A stretch of DNA of 64,000 nucleotides from Undaria pinnatifida. Its lineage: Eukaryota; Sar; Phaeophyceae; Laminariales; Alariaceae. Made by a program: the position numbers and the translations under genes. Shown piece after piece: positions 1-11,679 of this stretch. The DNA lies in the NCBI GenBank assembly GCA_012845835.1, contig JABAKD010000024.1:6474578-6538577 (forward strand), read 5' to 3'. Position 1 is the stretch's first letter. The number at the start of each line of letters is the position of its first letter. Below the pieces are notes generated by a model. The model did no database searches. It worked only from the letters and a program-made list of their open reading frames with translations, and was not told the DNA's origin.

Positions 1-2100
1 ACCTAATTGCCGATAGGAGATAAGATCATAGGTGTGCGGTCCAGTGTCAGGCAGTGAAGGCCAGGGGATGTAGTTGGACTTTTTTTTTTTTTTATCCTCC
101 GGCGGATGGGGAAAAATAAAGCTTTAGCTCACCACACTTCCACGTATTTTCATACGCGTCGTGTGTCGATTTAGCTCAGTTGCTTTCGCAGCCCAACGCA
201 ACTGGCGCACCCTTCGGGTCCCATTAGTAGTTGGACTATTACACGTGGCAGCGGATGTGACCGACAGGGATTTGAGCAACGGCGGGGTCTTTCAACACGC
301 TTCCCTTCCCTCCTTGTGATCTTCAATGGCCCATATACTTCGGCAGGGGTGCACCTACGTTTTCCGAGGGGCCTCATGTGGTCGTTGGAGGATATCGCGT
401 TACCTCACCACACTACACTTTGAGAAATAACTAATGCACACCGAGACGAGCAGACCGATCTGTCCTAGATATACGGAGTATATCCATGAACGCGCGCAGA
501 CGACATTTTAACGATGCGCTTGTAGCACGGTTGAGCCACACGATGTTTCCCGCTGAAGGACTCCTCAACTCAGGAGCTATTAATACCCAATATTTCACTA
601 AGCTATATATGTGGAACATGAGCTGTGCTAAAACACCATTATATTTTGTTTAGAGCATTCCTAGAAAGTGGGAATATTTGTCGAGATATAATATATGCAA
701 CTTCCAAGGCAGCCTCAACAGCAAATGGTCGACACCAGGCAATGGCTGTCAAGTGATACGTACGGTGTTCGAATCCGGAGAACACTCGTTGAGTTAAGTA
801 ACATCGAGGGGCGCTCGATCCTCCTCCCACGCGGCCTTCGGGATGCTGGTCTGATCACCGTCGAATGCTGTATTCCCAATCGTTTACGTAATGACTTTAC
901 AAACCGGATGTATCGAGTGCCTAATTGGATGCACTTTCTTGCCGTGCCCACATCCCGCCCGTGCGATGCCCTTGCGAGCGGTACGACATCGTTGGACTGT
1001 TCAGTATTGGAGCATAGCCCCTTTTCGCTCTCACTTCACCATCAAGCCCTCCTCGCTCACGATATGTGGTATATTTCGCTTTGTTCTGGTCTTGTTTAAC
1101 GCCTCTACCAGAACAAAATCACAATTTGGCGCTTCGACGCAGAGTCTGTTCGACGATGCTCCGGTTATGGAGAGGTGTTGCAACGACTTCGGCTAGGGGG
1201 ACCCGAACGTTTCAGGTACGGTGACAAGTCTTTGCAGACGTTTACCGCGATCAACTAACGACGAGCGGTGTTTGTTTGCGTTCGGGTAGAAGTACATGCC
1301 CCTTTCCGTATACGTGCAGTCGGTCGATTGTTTGGTCGAGCCTGTCGCAGAGTCCCGACGTCTGCTGAGATGGGGGTAATACATGTTGGACAACCTTACA
1401 TTGCCTGAAGCGCAGAGTAACTACCCAATTTCGTTGGAATGCCCATGCATGCATATGACGCATGCTACGATAGAGTTAGCACTTTCTCCTGAAATGTTTT
1501 GTGAATGACGGGGCTACTTAACCCTGAATCGTTGGAAATAGACTATTTTTTTTGCATGATTCTCGTTGTTTACCTACGCCATGGGGTTTTCATCCGGCGG
1601 CAGTTTTTTTTTTCTCCGAACCAGTTCTGGGGAGAGGTCTTAAGCTCCCGAGTTAAGGAACTTCAGAAAAAAACGGTGCACCTCTATCGTATGGAGATGC
1701 CTAAGAGAGGAACCTCGGGAACACGATGTGCACCCCTACCGTAGCAACCGTGGTGGCACGTCTACCTCCACGACGTATAGGTCATGGCACGTAATACGAT
1801 AGAGGTAACATTTTTGGGCCAAAATCATTTTCTGGTTTTCTGAATGACGGGCCTCCTTCTCCTGTCATTTTCCGAATTCCGTTCTTGTTGTGTATAGTCG
1901 TTGTTTTTTTTTGTCTGGGCGTCGGGTTTGTTCATCAGATTGCTCTCAACGTCTTTAAAATCTCAAAATCCCTCCCTATAGTAACTTAGAAGTATAGTTG
2001 TCTCCCAAGAGGGCTTCAAGTAGTCAAGGTATTAAGGTTTACCCACAAATAGGTTTCGCGTGAGGTACTATACTATTAATAGTATGTAGCTCCTCAAGTG
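1..2100. other. Unassigned flank, no gene seen
   Basis: No open frame here resembles a known protein and none is supported by a second copy in the window. It holds a T-rich run near 78-95 and scattered short homopolymers. I could not match most of it to the repeated unit that fills the rest of the window, so it is either a diverged part of an older unit or non-repeat flank. Confidence 0.4.
1466..1860. repeat. Cluster of inverted and direct copies of a TACGATAGAGGT-like motif
   Basis: The motif appears forward near 1,467 and 1,796 and inverted near 1,677 and 1,738. The outer pair at 1,466 and 1,749 looks like a degenerate terminal inverted repeat (GCTACGATAGAG against GCTACGGTAGGG). The two forward copies are each followed by a similar TTTT-TGAATGACGGG segment, near 1,495 and 1,835, as if one piece were duplicated. 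It may be the remains of a short inverted-repeat transposon, but there is no empty site to test this. Confidence 0.3.
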
Positions 2101-3660
2101 AGAATCTCTACAAAAAAATGACCACGCCTAAGTGCAGGAAGAGCTATTGCCACCGCTGCTGCCACCGCGAAAGTAGCAGCACCTGCAGCTCCCGGCGGCA
2201 CCACCTCCTGCTTGGTCGCCCCGTCTGAATCCGAGACCGATGAAGCCGACAGCGAGAGGGGGATTTGGGGGTATTATATATGGTTCTGCTTTTTGGTGTT
2301 GAAACTGAACTGCGAGTCGTATCCATTATGATGCGATCAAGGCTACCATAGGGGGGGTACCCCCATTTTCACTTGTGTGTTTGAGCCACTCGCACGAGTA
2401 GCTCTGTAGCCTACGGATGAAGATGGTTTAGGAACTTGGTTTGCCGCAGCTTAGATCACCTTTGCATTGCGGATTGATTTCGTCAATATAAAACATAAAG
2501 AAAACGTAAGATTGCATTGGAACAAAGGGGTTACTCGCGCGAGTGACCCCTAGCCACTGAAATAAAAGGCCCAAAAGGGGGCCCCCCTACCGTAGCCTTG
2601 GTCATGCGTGACAACGTGGGATGCTCAGCCCAATGACGTGTGGGAGCGAGCTGGAATCGGTACGAGCTGACTTGTTTCGGTGGGGGTCGCTGGGAGGCAC
2701 GGGCACTTGGCTACGAAGGCTACCCCCCGTTCGGACAGAACCAAGACCCCCCGTCTTTGTTTTCAGTTTTATCTTTTTGCTGGTTCTTAGTATAGCAGAG
2801 TAGCAGTCCTGGTTTCACTATTATTTTTCCAAACAGAGGCAAGCATCACAAACAGTTGGTACTCCCATAGTAACGCTCTTCGTGAGTATGCACGTGCCTA
2901 ATATATACCAGAAATTCAGCAAAAAAGGAGCTTCTTATGTTGGAGAACCAGGATGTTGGGTGTATGTGAGCATTAATAGATGCACGACAACTAACTGCTG
3001 ACTGAATTACGTAGCGCTGGCTTGTGGTTGCAGTGTTTCTCAAGTATTTTCTGTCTTGTGTACAACTGCTTGGGACCTGGGTCATTGTCAATCAACGACT
3101 TCACCCTTAACCGAACGGGTCTGCGGACTTTCGTTTCTGAGAGTTTTCACGCGTCGGATATGTTACCAATGAGTGATTAGAATGCACGCTTGGGGCTGGT
3201 CGTACCGTTGCGCAAAAAGATTGACGGTATTTCATCCTGTACATCACAGTATAACTGCTGCATGCGTCCGCGGGGTAACAGGTTGTCAGCCTCACGGAGA
3301 CACCATGATCGAGAATCTGAGGCTTGGCAGGCCTTCCGCAGCTAGGCAAGTAAACAGCACGCATTATCATGGTGGAATTTTTTTGTTTTATTGTCGCCGG
3401 CGAGAGAGCAAAGAAGTGGAGACATTCACCTCTGTCGCCGAGACGTCGGTTCTTCACGGCAGTTACGGAAAATATATAAATCCTCCCGGGGTGAAATCAT
3501 GCCTTCCATCTACTACACGTATCCCGCCGCACACGATTGTGCGACACCTCACCCAGCCTTTTCCCGATCATGCTCAACACTCCACTATAGTGCAGAAATT
3601 TCCACCTGGAAAGACACCGGGAGAATACGGAACTAGTCGAGGTATAACTCACGTGTTATA
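2100..3660. repeat. Partial oldest copy of the macro-repeat unit
   Basis: This stretch follows 19,510-20,520 of unit A and 35,630-36,220 plus 38,310-38,620 of unit B in the same order. Examples are the GGGAGCGAGCTGGAATCGG block near 2,641 and the TCAATCAAC block near 3,090. Similarity is much weaker than between units B and C. No gene is seen. It is interrupted by the short inverted-repeat element at 2,338-2,600. Confidence 0.65.
2338..2600. mobile_element. Short TIR transposon (MITE-like)
   Basis: The ends are inverted copies: CAAGGCTACCATAGGGGGGG on the left, and CAAGGCTACGGTAGGGGGGC when the right end is reverse-complemented. Weaker inversion continues inward to a CACTCGC-CGAGTA motif, giving roughly 60-bp imperfect inverted repeats. 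The same position in units A (about 19,690), B (35,790) and C (56,790) lacks this DNA, which supports insertion. The flanks ATGATGCGAT and GTCATGCGTG could be a decayed target duplication. It has no coding capacity, so it would be non-autonomous. Confidence 0.6.
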
Positions 3661-4780
3661 AGGCGATACCGGTGGTTGTGAATGAGTAGACTCGATGGGT
3701 ATCCTAGATGATATGATCCGCAGAAGGGGGGCACAGGTGTGTCTATCGCTAGACCACAGCTGACAGCCGTGCAAAACCCGGATAGTAGAAGTCTATTATT
3801 ATAATTGAGCAAGGCTTGCTTGAATGGGTCAGAATGCAAGAGTGGGGTGGGGGGAGTTGCTTGGTCATGGCCAAGCTACGAGGACCGGCTCTCGTACTGG
3901 CAAGGAATACAAAGTGACATCCCCGACGTCACCCCTAAGCGCAAGCTGCTACCTGCCTACGTCGGACACTCCATAAGGCCACGCGCGTGACGCGCTGCAA
4001 ACTTGAAGTAGGAGTCAAGACCGCAGCCAATCACACCGAGTCCTAGTGCTATTCTAAGAACCATACTACCGATTATTTGAGCGCGCAACTATTTTTTTTT
4101 ATTTTTTATTTCATTTTCTCTCACACTTCTACTTTCCAGCTTCTGGACAAGCCGTGGTCACAGGTGTCGTCCCTTCCCCCCCCCCGGTTCTTGCTTTCAG
4201 TTTTTATCGCATCCCACCGCTTGTCGATTTTTCATCGAGTGTTGCTACCTCACGCTCTCGCGCTTTCCGCAAGTCAATTTGTGCACAAGAAAAAGTCTCA
4301 ACGAAATTATACGAATAAGCACTCGGCGGGGCTCGAACTCACGAAACTGACCTATATATACCAGGCTCGAGAATAACCTGATACGCCACTGAGGCGACCG
4401 GTATATAAACACAGCAGTCAATCAGCTCGAGGCGTAGCCAAAGACATGGAGCTATTGTTTTACTGCTAATTATACGTCAAGCGCAGATTTGGTCGGCATT
4501 GTGTTCTCGCGTTTGAAATAGTAGGCTCATTATTATGCTGTCGTGCTATAAATGTACGTGCTTATTCCTGAATCTCGCAAGACGGTTCCTAATCACACTA
4601 CGGATCCCGAATCTCATGGTCGATTCCGAATCACACGGCAGTTGAATAACGAAAATCAGACCTTAATTAAGCAACAGGCCCTAGGGGTGGACGGTTGGTC
4701 TATTGCCCATATAAATAGTGTATACGAGGTGGTACACCATACAAGTAATAACATGGTGTAGAAATGTGTTTTATTGTGTT
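3660..4780. other. Unit junction, no gene seen
   Basis: In units A to C this position is occupied by a LINE remnant, which is missing here. The T-rich stretch near 4,085-4,200 resembles the backbone near 15,790-15,930. A tRNA-like segment lies at 4,325-4,402. A short open frame at 3,805-3,990 has no second copy and is not called. Confidence 0.4.
4325..4402 (-). repeat. tRNA-like / SINE-type segment, minus strand
   Basis: Read on the minus strand this has a D-arm-like CGCCTCAGTGGCG, then a possible anticodon arm (AUCAGG pairing with CCUGGU around an 11-base loop), then GAGTTCGAGCC, close to the tRNA B-box consensus. The acceptor stem does not pair, so it is not a working tRNA. A decayed tRNA-derived repeat is the likeliest reading. 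Confidence 0.35.
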
Positions 4781-5502
4781 CTTCACGCCAAACTGACTTT
4801 TCCATCCTGATGCCGTGCCTTTATTGTTATCGTGCGAGATTGTAGTTTGACCATGGGCAATGATTGATGACTGAGGTGTTTTACGACAAAAAGTAATTGC
4901 GACCATGATTTATTAACATACGATTATTGCCTGGCATCTGATTTTTGTACCATGTACTATTATTATTGTTGATGGCCGAAAAACAAACATTTCCCACGGC
5001 AGCAGAGCTATTCATGAGATTCTCACAAATCTACACTTACTTTCTCTACATACAGCAGAATCATTATTGATAACTACCGGTAACTGCTGCATAACGTCAT
5101 AGCGTGATGTCCACCCCTTCGCGCCCCCTTACTCGCTCCCTCCTCATGTGTGTGCAGCGTACGATGTATGTACGGTATCTGTACGTACAAAATCGGAGCG
5201 CATGGGGAATAGCATAGCGAAGATATAAAGCCTATTAGTATTACGCGGGGGATAAACCCGTCACGTACGTAGTGTGGGTGCATTTTAAATTTTTAGAAAA
5301 GATGAACATGACCAATGTTCCTGCGATGGTTATGGAGTTTACATGTACCGTCGTATTATATGCCAGATACACGGGTGCGTTGCAGTCAATTTGTCAAACC
5401 GTTCGAAGATTGTTACTTTATTATCGCGGTACCTTATCAAGTAGTAGCATGGATAAAAACTCATTTAGTCCTGTGATACCAGGCGTCGATCTTCCGGGAA
5501 GG

Positions 5503-5762
5503 TATATATATATATGTACAGCTGTCAGATTTTGTCCCCCTCAGAAACGGGTTTTATACTTTCCGCGCACAGACTGACTAGCATCACCCTGTTGACCCTG
5601 ATAGCTACACTGTAGTTGCAAGGGGAGTCGCCGACCTATATCCTTAATGAGGACACACAACCCGTAATACGCGCGATCGGAGTATCATACAGCTTGCAAA
5701 TATGAGTTTCGACAAAATATTCGATCTCACAGCTGGAGTGTGTTTTCATTTACTATAATATT
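5503..5762 (-). mobile_element. Truncated copy of the G-rich element (head part), inverted
   Basis: This is the reverse complement of the first 230 bases of the elements at 36,220, 44,280 and 57,221, sharing blocks such as ACTCCAGCTGTGAGATCGAA and GGTCGGCGACTCCCC. Unit B has an empty site at about 22,462, where the same left and right flanks are joined directly. The copy lacks the G-rich body found in the other three. An AT-rich TATATATATA run marks one edge. Confidence 0.65.
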
Positions 5763-6884
5763 GGCGGATGACTTGACCCTCGACATAACAACCTCGCGAC
5801 GTTTAGCGAGGCGTTTGCTCTCTGGCTTATTGATGCTCTGAATCAAAGACAAGCTTTGAATATATGCCATAAGGCCGTCATACATACAGGAATGCAATGG
5901 TTTACTGGCAGGATTTGCGATGAAAAAAATATAGACTATGTTGTTAGTTACGCAATACTATCCACTAGACCACTGAGGCACGGCGATTGGGTTGATTCTG
6001 AATGGTAGCTTCCGTAGTTCAAGAAACGCACGGTGTTCTATTTAAAGAGTCTTGTACATTCAACGCGTCGGAAGAGCTTGGTTGGAGTAGAACGGGACTT
6101 GTTGGGCTAAAACCATGCATTTTAAGGGAAGCTTTGGCGTATATCAGCTGGAGTTGTGGCGGTTGGGAAGGCATGATATTCAAATCAAATAGTCTCGCAA
6201 CTCCAACGCGTTTTTAGGGCGTGGTACGGACAAACCCAAACGGACTGGTCGGACAATTATCGTGCATTAGATGGCATGTGAAATGATAGTGTCATGTTTC
6301 TACTTTGGGTTGTTTGAAATATTGATAAACATGGACTGGCAGTATTTATTTGGGTCCGAAGAGTTTTAATGGTGAAAATGATATTCTGCTGCATTTCAAT
6401 GTGAAAAGTTATCGATGGATACTTGGGAATTTGGACGGGTTTTTTTCTTGTGTACTCAACCGGGAGGCAGTTGCCTGCTCCTATGGTGATTTCCGGACCT
6501 ACTCTCCTAGAACACTCGTTTTAAGCCTTTTTCGCCAGCTGATGTCTGTACCTGAACTATGGTACAAACACACTTGTCACGGCAACTAAGTGAGGATTAA
6601 GGTTGGAGTGCCAACCCTATCCCAGTAGCTGATGTCCGTATGACCACTGTGAACCTCCACTTGTTACGGCAACAACTGCGTGCGGGTTGATAAATCTTCA
6701 AGATTTGTACTTGGGGAGCTGTCGTGCTAGTACACCCAATCCAACCCTATTCCATTGAGTTGGTGACCGTTTTACCGGGAAGGCTGAGTGCTGGTTACCG
6801 CGTTGATGTTGGGGTTTTAGACTTTCGACGTTGAATTTCTGATTTCGAACTTTGGATTAGGGATTTAGGAACTCGGACTTTGCA
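5763..6884. other. Unit A backbone without genes
   Basis: This follows unit B 22,465-23,640 at low similarity. Read on the minus strand, 5,915-5,985 contains CAGTGGTCTAGTGGATAG, a good match to a tRNA A-box, but the downstream B-box is not intact. It may be a decayed tRNA-derived SINE. The equivalent place in unit B (about 22,620-22,700) keeps CAGTGGTCTA. No protein gene is seen. Confidence 0.4.
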
Positions 6885-6886
6885 TA

Positions 6887-7623
6887 CAGTCGTCCCCGCT
6901 TTAAAGACACTCTACTTAAGGAAACTCCCCGCCATAAAGACACATTTTTTTCCCAGAACATGGTGCCCCGCAGATGTACAATAATAAGGGGGGGGTACCT
7001 TTTCCACTTTGCGCCCCCCCCCCAATTTTTTTTGCTGGGGCAGCACACTGCTGTATAACATCGACAGCGGTCTGCTGCAGCCCGCACTACCGCGTGTGGG
7101 TATGGAGAGATTAACCCTAACCCTAACCTAGGTAACTTGCGTGTATCGTATCAGAGCTAGTTCCAACGAACTGATGTGTCTCAGGTGTGTTCGCGATATC
7201 TCGGGCATGATGTTCACCGTGAGAATAACGCCTTGACAATTAGAAAAGCCTGCAACAACACCAGCGCAATGCCGTACACATTACAGCAAGAAGAGCCTGC
7301 ATCAACAACAGCGCACTGCCGTACACATTACAATAGGTCGTGCTGCACTCCTTCACGGGTTTCGGTGGTGGAGGGAAATTCAAAATGTGTAAAGTATTGG
7401 AGTGTACTACAGCAGTAGTGTTGCGGCCTTTCAAATCCCGTGTTGTAGCTTTTAAGCAACACAGTTTCGTGGTCGCATTCCTGCTTCAATGCGCGTATTT
7501 TGACATATGTTACACCTCCATTGGCCCCGGGGACGGTGAGTTAGTGGCCCCGGAATCCTAAAGACACTTCCCCGCGTTAAAGACACTCCCAAAAACGCGG
7601 TGTCTTTAAAGCGGGGTCGACTG
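6887..7623. mobile_element. Tc1/mariner-like non-autonomous DNA transposon with TA target duplication
   Basis: The two 24-bp ends are inverted repeats with one mismatch (6,887-6,910 and 7,600-7,623). They begin CAGTCG and share CCCCGCTTTAAAGACAC. Each end is bordered by TA (6,885-6,886 and 7,624-7,625), the target duplication typical of Tc1/mariner-type insertion. The 17-base motif CCCCGCNNTAAAGACAC recurs inside, at 6,927-6,943 and 7,570-7,586, like extra transposase-binding sites. Units B (about 23,640) and C (about 45,800) lack the insertion. No transposase is encoded, so movement would need a partner enzyme elsewhere. Confidence 0.85.
7248..7336 (+). repeat. Two-copy direct repeat inside the Tc1-like element
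   Basis: Two copies of a unit of about 47 bases, each starting GCCTGCA and ending GCCGTACACATTACA, lie back to back. A short TTAACCCTAACCCTAAC run sits just upstream at 7,111-7,128. Confidence 0.7.
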
Positions 7624-7625
7624 TA

Positions 7626-9840
7626 TTCGTGTTTTATCTTGGATCTTAGTTTTTGAATATTAATCCTGGATACTGTCGCTGGATTATAAGGGTCGGTTTT
7701 TAGAGCGGTTTTGAGCACTATGGTATTGCAGTCTTTCTTATTTTCATAACAATAGGTATTGATGGACTGTGTTTTTCGTTGACTCGTTTTACCTTGAGGA
7801 TTTGGTTTTTTGTCAGGTCATGCCGTATCAGTTACACAGCAGGGAGGCTGTCGACTGTAGGCTTAGATACAATACGGACAAGACGATAGTTGGAAATAGT
7901 AGTTGACATTTCCCAATGAAGCTATGTACCTGCTGGTGACCCACCATCCCACTTCTGTTCGTGCGATAGGTAAGCCATGCACGCTTCAAAAGTCAAGGAA
8001 CATGGACGTATTTTGAACAGGCCAACCTCGGAAAATGACAGTCTCGAACCCCGGTGCTCTCTTCCAACTTGAATATGAGGTATCAAGATACATCACTGAC
8101 ACCTAGTGGGAGTATCACCATGTGCTGTGCGATTTATTCAGATTTTACCGCCGCCGTCACAAACGATACCACCCGATTATATTAGTATTCAAGACTAGAT
8201 GCGGAAGACGAAACCGAGATGCGCATGTTTCTTTCCCATGCACCGAACAGCTTTCCGAGGTGGACAAAAATGTAGCTCCGAAGACGCTCTGCTGCAGAGC
8301 TACAGATTTCCGACCCTGCATCCAAGAAACTCATGATGAGTGGATCCATTTCAATGCAAGTAGTAGAATTTTGAGGTTCGGACTCGGTTGTATCGTTGTT
8401 GGTATGACAATAACGTCCGCACACGCTTCAGTACCGAACCAAAGCGTTTTACGTTCAATGTACAGCTGCAGCAAAAATAGCCACATAGCTCCGAGCTGTC
8501 TTCGAGGAGTGGTAGGACGGAGACGTCACCTCCAAAAATCCCCAATGAAGCAAACATGCCCCACACGTCTTAATGTTCGGATGGTTATACCTCGTAATCG
8601 CCACACGAGCAGGACCCCGTGTGTTCCGTCCGTATTGTTTCCACGCACAAACGAAGCCGGTGAACCTGCGGTCGTGAAATCTTGCCTATTCCCACACGAT
8701 AAACGTTGATATACTGCGTGCCTGGAAATCGAACATGCTGTGATTCCCGTGACACATGCCAGCCACAATAACAACCTCCCATTGAGGGATTGTTCTTGTC
8801 GGACTGGACCATCGCCCTCCAACCTGAAGACACAAGGCTTGAAACCATAAATGATAGAATATCGGCTGTACAGTACTTATAAGCCATACGGTTACTCGTT
8901 GAGCAGAGCTTCCTTCAGCCAAGAGTAGCTGGATTGCCCCCTCAATAATTCACACGCCAAACGACAGTTCAATGCTACTGAGAGTCCAAGAGATTATCGC
9001 TTGGCGTCGTCCACAGACTGCGCTACAAGCAGGATACAGTCGGCACACCAGAATAGTTCGCACGGAACTACCAACTGCACCGTCTGTCTGGAAAACAAAT
9101 CATCCCTACATTAAGTCTGGAAAACATATCATCCCAACATTAATGCTGTTAAACGTGAGCTCCCACCCTCTAGAAGGGATTCCAAACCACAGCGTTTTCG
9201 GTCCGTCATATACGAATGTAGTTCCCTTGTTTGGACCATTCCAAAGAAACCCTACAAGTAATATTGCGACACGTTCGCATGTAAGCGCGCCACTTCTACC
9301 CCCCACATGCGGAACCATTCACAACAGAAATGTCGTACGCCACTGACTGGTGAGTTCGAAACTGGGATCATTCCATTGGGTGGTCGGTGGTCCCGCTTCA
9401 CACCGCTTCATCCCCAGGAAACCTTCCACCCCATCACCCACCACGTGGAGATTGTAGTAGTTGCTCTTCCTCTTCCGTCGCAACCGATTCCTCCGCTTGC
9501 GCTTGTGAGGATCGGGTCGTGACAAAACCTTCATCACGTAGATCGTCACCTACTTGTGTAGATGTTTTGGTTTGGGGAGAGTTAGTGAGGCAAGACAGAC
9601 GGAGTGGAAGTGAGGCAGACGTTCCAATTGGGGATGTGGCTTGAAGTGATGAGTTTGTCTGTCTAAGATGTATCCTCCACACACTAATCGTAGAAATCGC
9701 TGCAGGTCTGTAACCCCAGGCATGTTGATATGAAACCCGTCATGTCGGCTCCGTGAATGGTCACAATATACGTACGGAGTTCGTGCTGGGTATTATTAGT
9801 GCGTAAATGTATACGAAATATGTGTCAGCAAGAAGACAGT
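7626..9840. other. Conserved non-coding backbone of unit A
   Basis: This aligns in order with 23,650-26,450 (B) and 45,830-48,070 (C). A 195-codon open frame at 8,122-8,709 is interrupted at the matching place in B and C, so I do not call it. The repeated presence of this block reflects the tandem unit rather than visible protein conservation. Confidence 0.45.
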
Positions 9841-9959
9841 GTCCCGCCACCGTCGCCGCTACGACAGTCGTACGTTTGGCGGTATCCACGACATGCCGCG
9901 CTCAGGTCAAAGCGACCTCGTGATAGTCACTGGTACTGCGAGCGGTAAACCGATCGTTG

Positions 9960-10290
9960 CATTACTACCACTACTTGCCCAAACCACCGAAACACCCGCT
10001 CTAACGACTCACCCGGTGTCCCCTGTCGTCCAGGGTGATATTCACTCCGCCCAAGCGTATCACTACTCGTTCCACATCTTGGCAGTCACGCCTCCGCCAG
10101 GGAAACCACTCCACAGAATCCCCCGTATCCCCTGCGACTACCGTGGATGTCCCGTCCTGCATCTGTTGCTGCAGCGCCGTTCTCGCTCTGAGGATATTGG
10201 ACAACAGGGGTCCCCTGGGGAGTCGTGAAAGCCAGTATTTCGGTCATTTGGGCAAGTAGTGGTAGTAATGCAAAGATCGTTCTAACGCTC
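9960..10290 (-). pseudogene. Fragment of the Pro/Ser-rich protein's C-terminal module
   Basis: On the minus strand 10,001-10,204 encodes FPWRRRDCQDVER, followed by an NITLDDRG-like stretch. These match the C-terminal LPWRRRDHQDVE and VITLDNRG of the intact frame in unit C. It is separated from the N-terminal part by the palindrome at 10,291-11,361, so unit A cannot make the whole protein. Confidence 0.5.
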
Positions 10291-11361
10291 GCAATACCAG
10301 TGACTATGGGGTGGCTTCCTTGGCGGAGGCATGACTGCCAAGATGTTGAACGAGCAAGGGATTGCCTGGGCAGAGTGCTCATCACCCTGGACAACAGGGG
10401 ATGCCTAGTCATAACTACTCTGCTCAGTTGCACCCTTGCGCGTTCTACAACTTGGCGGTCACGCCTCCCCCAGGGAAGCCACCTCATAGAATCCCCCGTA
10501 TCCCCTGCCATTGTGTTAGATGTTCCCTACTGCATCTGTTGTTACAGCGCCTTTCTCGATCGGAGGATACGCTTTAGCTTACCCGCTCTGGAAGCTAGCA
10601 GCAACATGGAATGGACCCCTCTGTGGCCATCGCTGGGTGCGAGGGTCGACGACTTCCATACAACTTGGCAAAAATAACGCAGCAATTGCTGGCGAGCCAT
10701 ATCGTAGGCTTGCCTCTTCCTTACCACGTCCCAAGAAGGAATATACGGCAAGCTCCTAGGGCTAGGCTCGAAGGCCTCGCTTGAAGTGGTTGGTCAAGCG
10801 TGAAGAGCAGCTTCAGGCGTGGACCGTGCACGACTGAAGCTGCCCTTCAAGCTTGACCATCCACTTCAAGCGAGCCCTTCGAGCCTAGCCCTAGGAGCTC
10901 GCTGTACATTGCTTCTTGGGCCGTGGTAAGGTAGAGGCAATTCTACGATACGGCTCGCCAGCAATTGCTGCGTTTTTTTCGCCAGGTTGTATGGAAAGTC
11001 GTCGGCTATCGCACCCAGCGACAACCACAGACGGGTCCATTCCATGTTGCTGCTAGCTTTCAGAGCTTGTAAGCTAAAGCGTATCCTCAGAGCGAGAAAG
11101 GCGTCGTATCAACAGATGCAGTAGGGAACATCTAACGCAATGGCAGGGGACACGGAGGATTCTATGAGGTGGCTTCTCTGGGGGAGGCGTAACCGCCAAG
11201 TTGTGGAACGCGCAAGGGTGCAACTGGGCAGAGTAGTTATGACCAGGCATTCCCTGTTGTCCGGGCTGATGAGCACTCTGCCCAGGCGATCCATTGCTCG
11301 TTCCACATTTGGGCGGTCACGCTTTAGCCAAGGAAGCCACTCCATAGTCACTGGTACTGCT
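10291..11361. repeat. 1.07-kb palindrome (inverted duplication) in unit A
   Basis: The sequence reads nearly the same on both strands about a centre at 10,825. CCAGTGACTATGG at 10,298-10,310 mirrors CCATAGTCACTGG at 11,342-11,354, and GCTTCAG at 10,810 mirrors CTGAAGC at 10,834. Arms are about 530 bases with small differences. Each arm itself contains inverted copies of the WLPWRRRD-coding module, so similar peptides appear on both strands. It lies within the Pro/Ser-rich gene relic. Confidence 0.85.
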
Positions 11362-11368
11362 AGCAAGT

Positions 11369-11670
11369 GGATGATCAAGCTTGAAGGGCAGCTTCAGGCG
11401 TGGACCGTCCACCGCTGAAGCTGCTTTTCAAGCTTGACCATCTACTTCAAGGAGTCCTTCGGACCTAGCCCTAGGAGCCCGCTGTACATTCCGTCTTAGG
11501 GCGTGGTAAGGTAAAGGCAAGTCCATGATATGGCTCACCAGCAATGGCTGCGTTTTTGTTTGCCAGTTTGTATGGAACGTCGTCGGCTATCGCACCCAGC
11601 GACGACCACAGACAGGGCCATTCCATGTTGCTGCTAGATTCTAGAGCGGGTAAGCTAAGGCGTACCCTTT
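11369..11670. repeat. Third copy of the palindrome arm
   Basis: Starting with a small hairpin (AAGCTTGA and GCTTCAG around 11,377-11,440), this repeats the right arm of the palindrome in the same orientation. It shares blocks such as TCGTCGGCTATCGCACCCAG. Unit A therefore has left, right and right-like copies in a row. Confidence 0.7.
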
Positions 11671-11679
11671 TTGTTTCTT

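Noticed and set aside
165-240. TTTAGCTCAGTTG, resembling a tRNA A-box
   Set aside because: No B-box or foldable cloverleaf follows.
695-1099. 134-codon plus-strand open frame
   Set aside because: No family resemblance, no second copy, and overlapping open frames on the other strand. Length is within chance for this sequence.
7111-7132. TTAACCCTAACCCTAACC, telomere-like repeat
   Set aside because: Only about two and a half units, inside a DNA transposon and absent from sister units. Not a telomere or convincing interstitial telomere.
8122-8709. 195-codon plus-strand open frame
   Set aside because: The corresponding positions in units B and C contain stops and frameshifts, with no recognisable domain.
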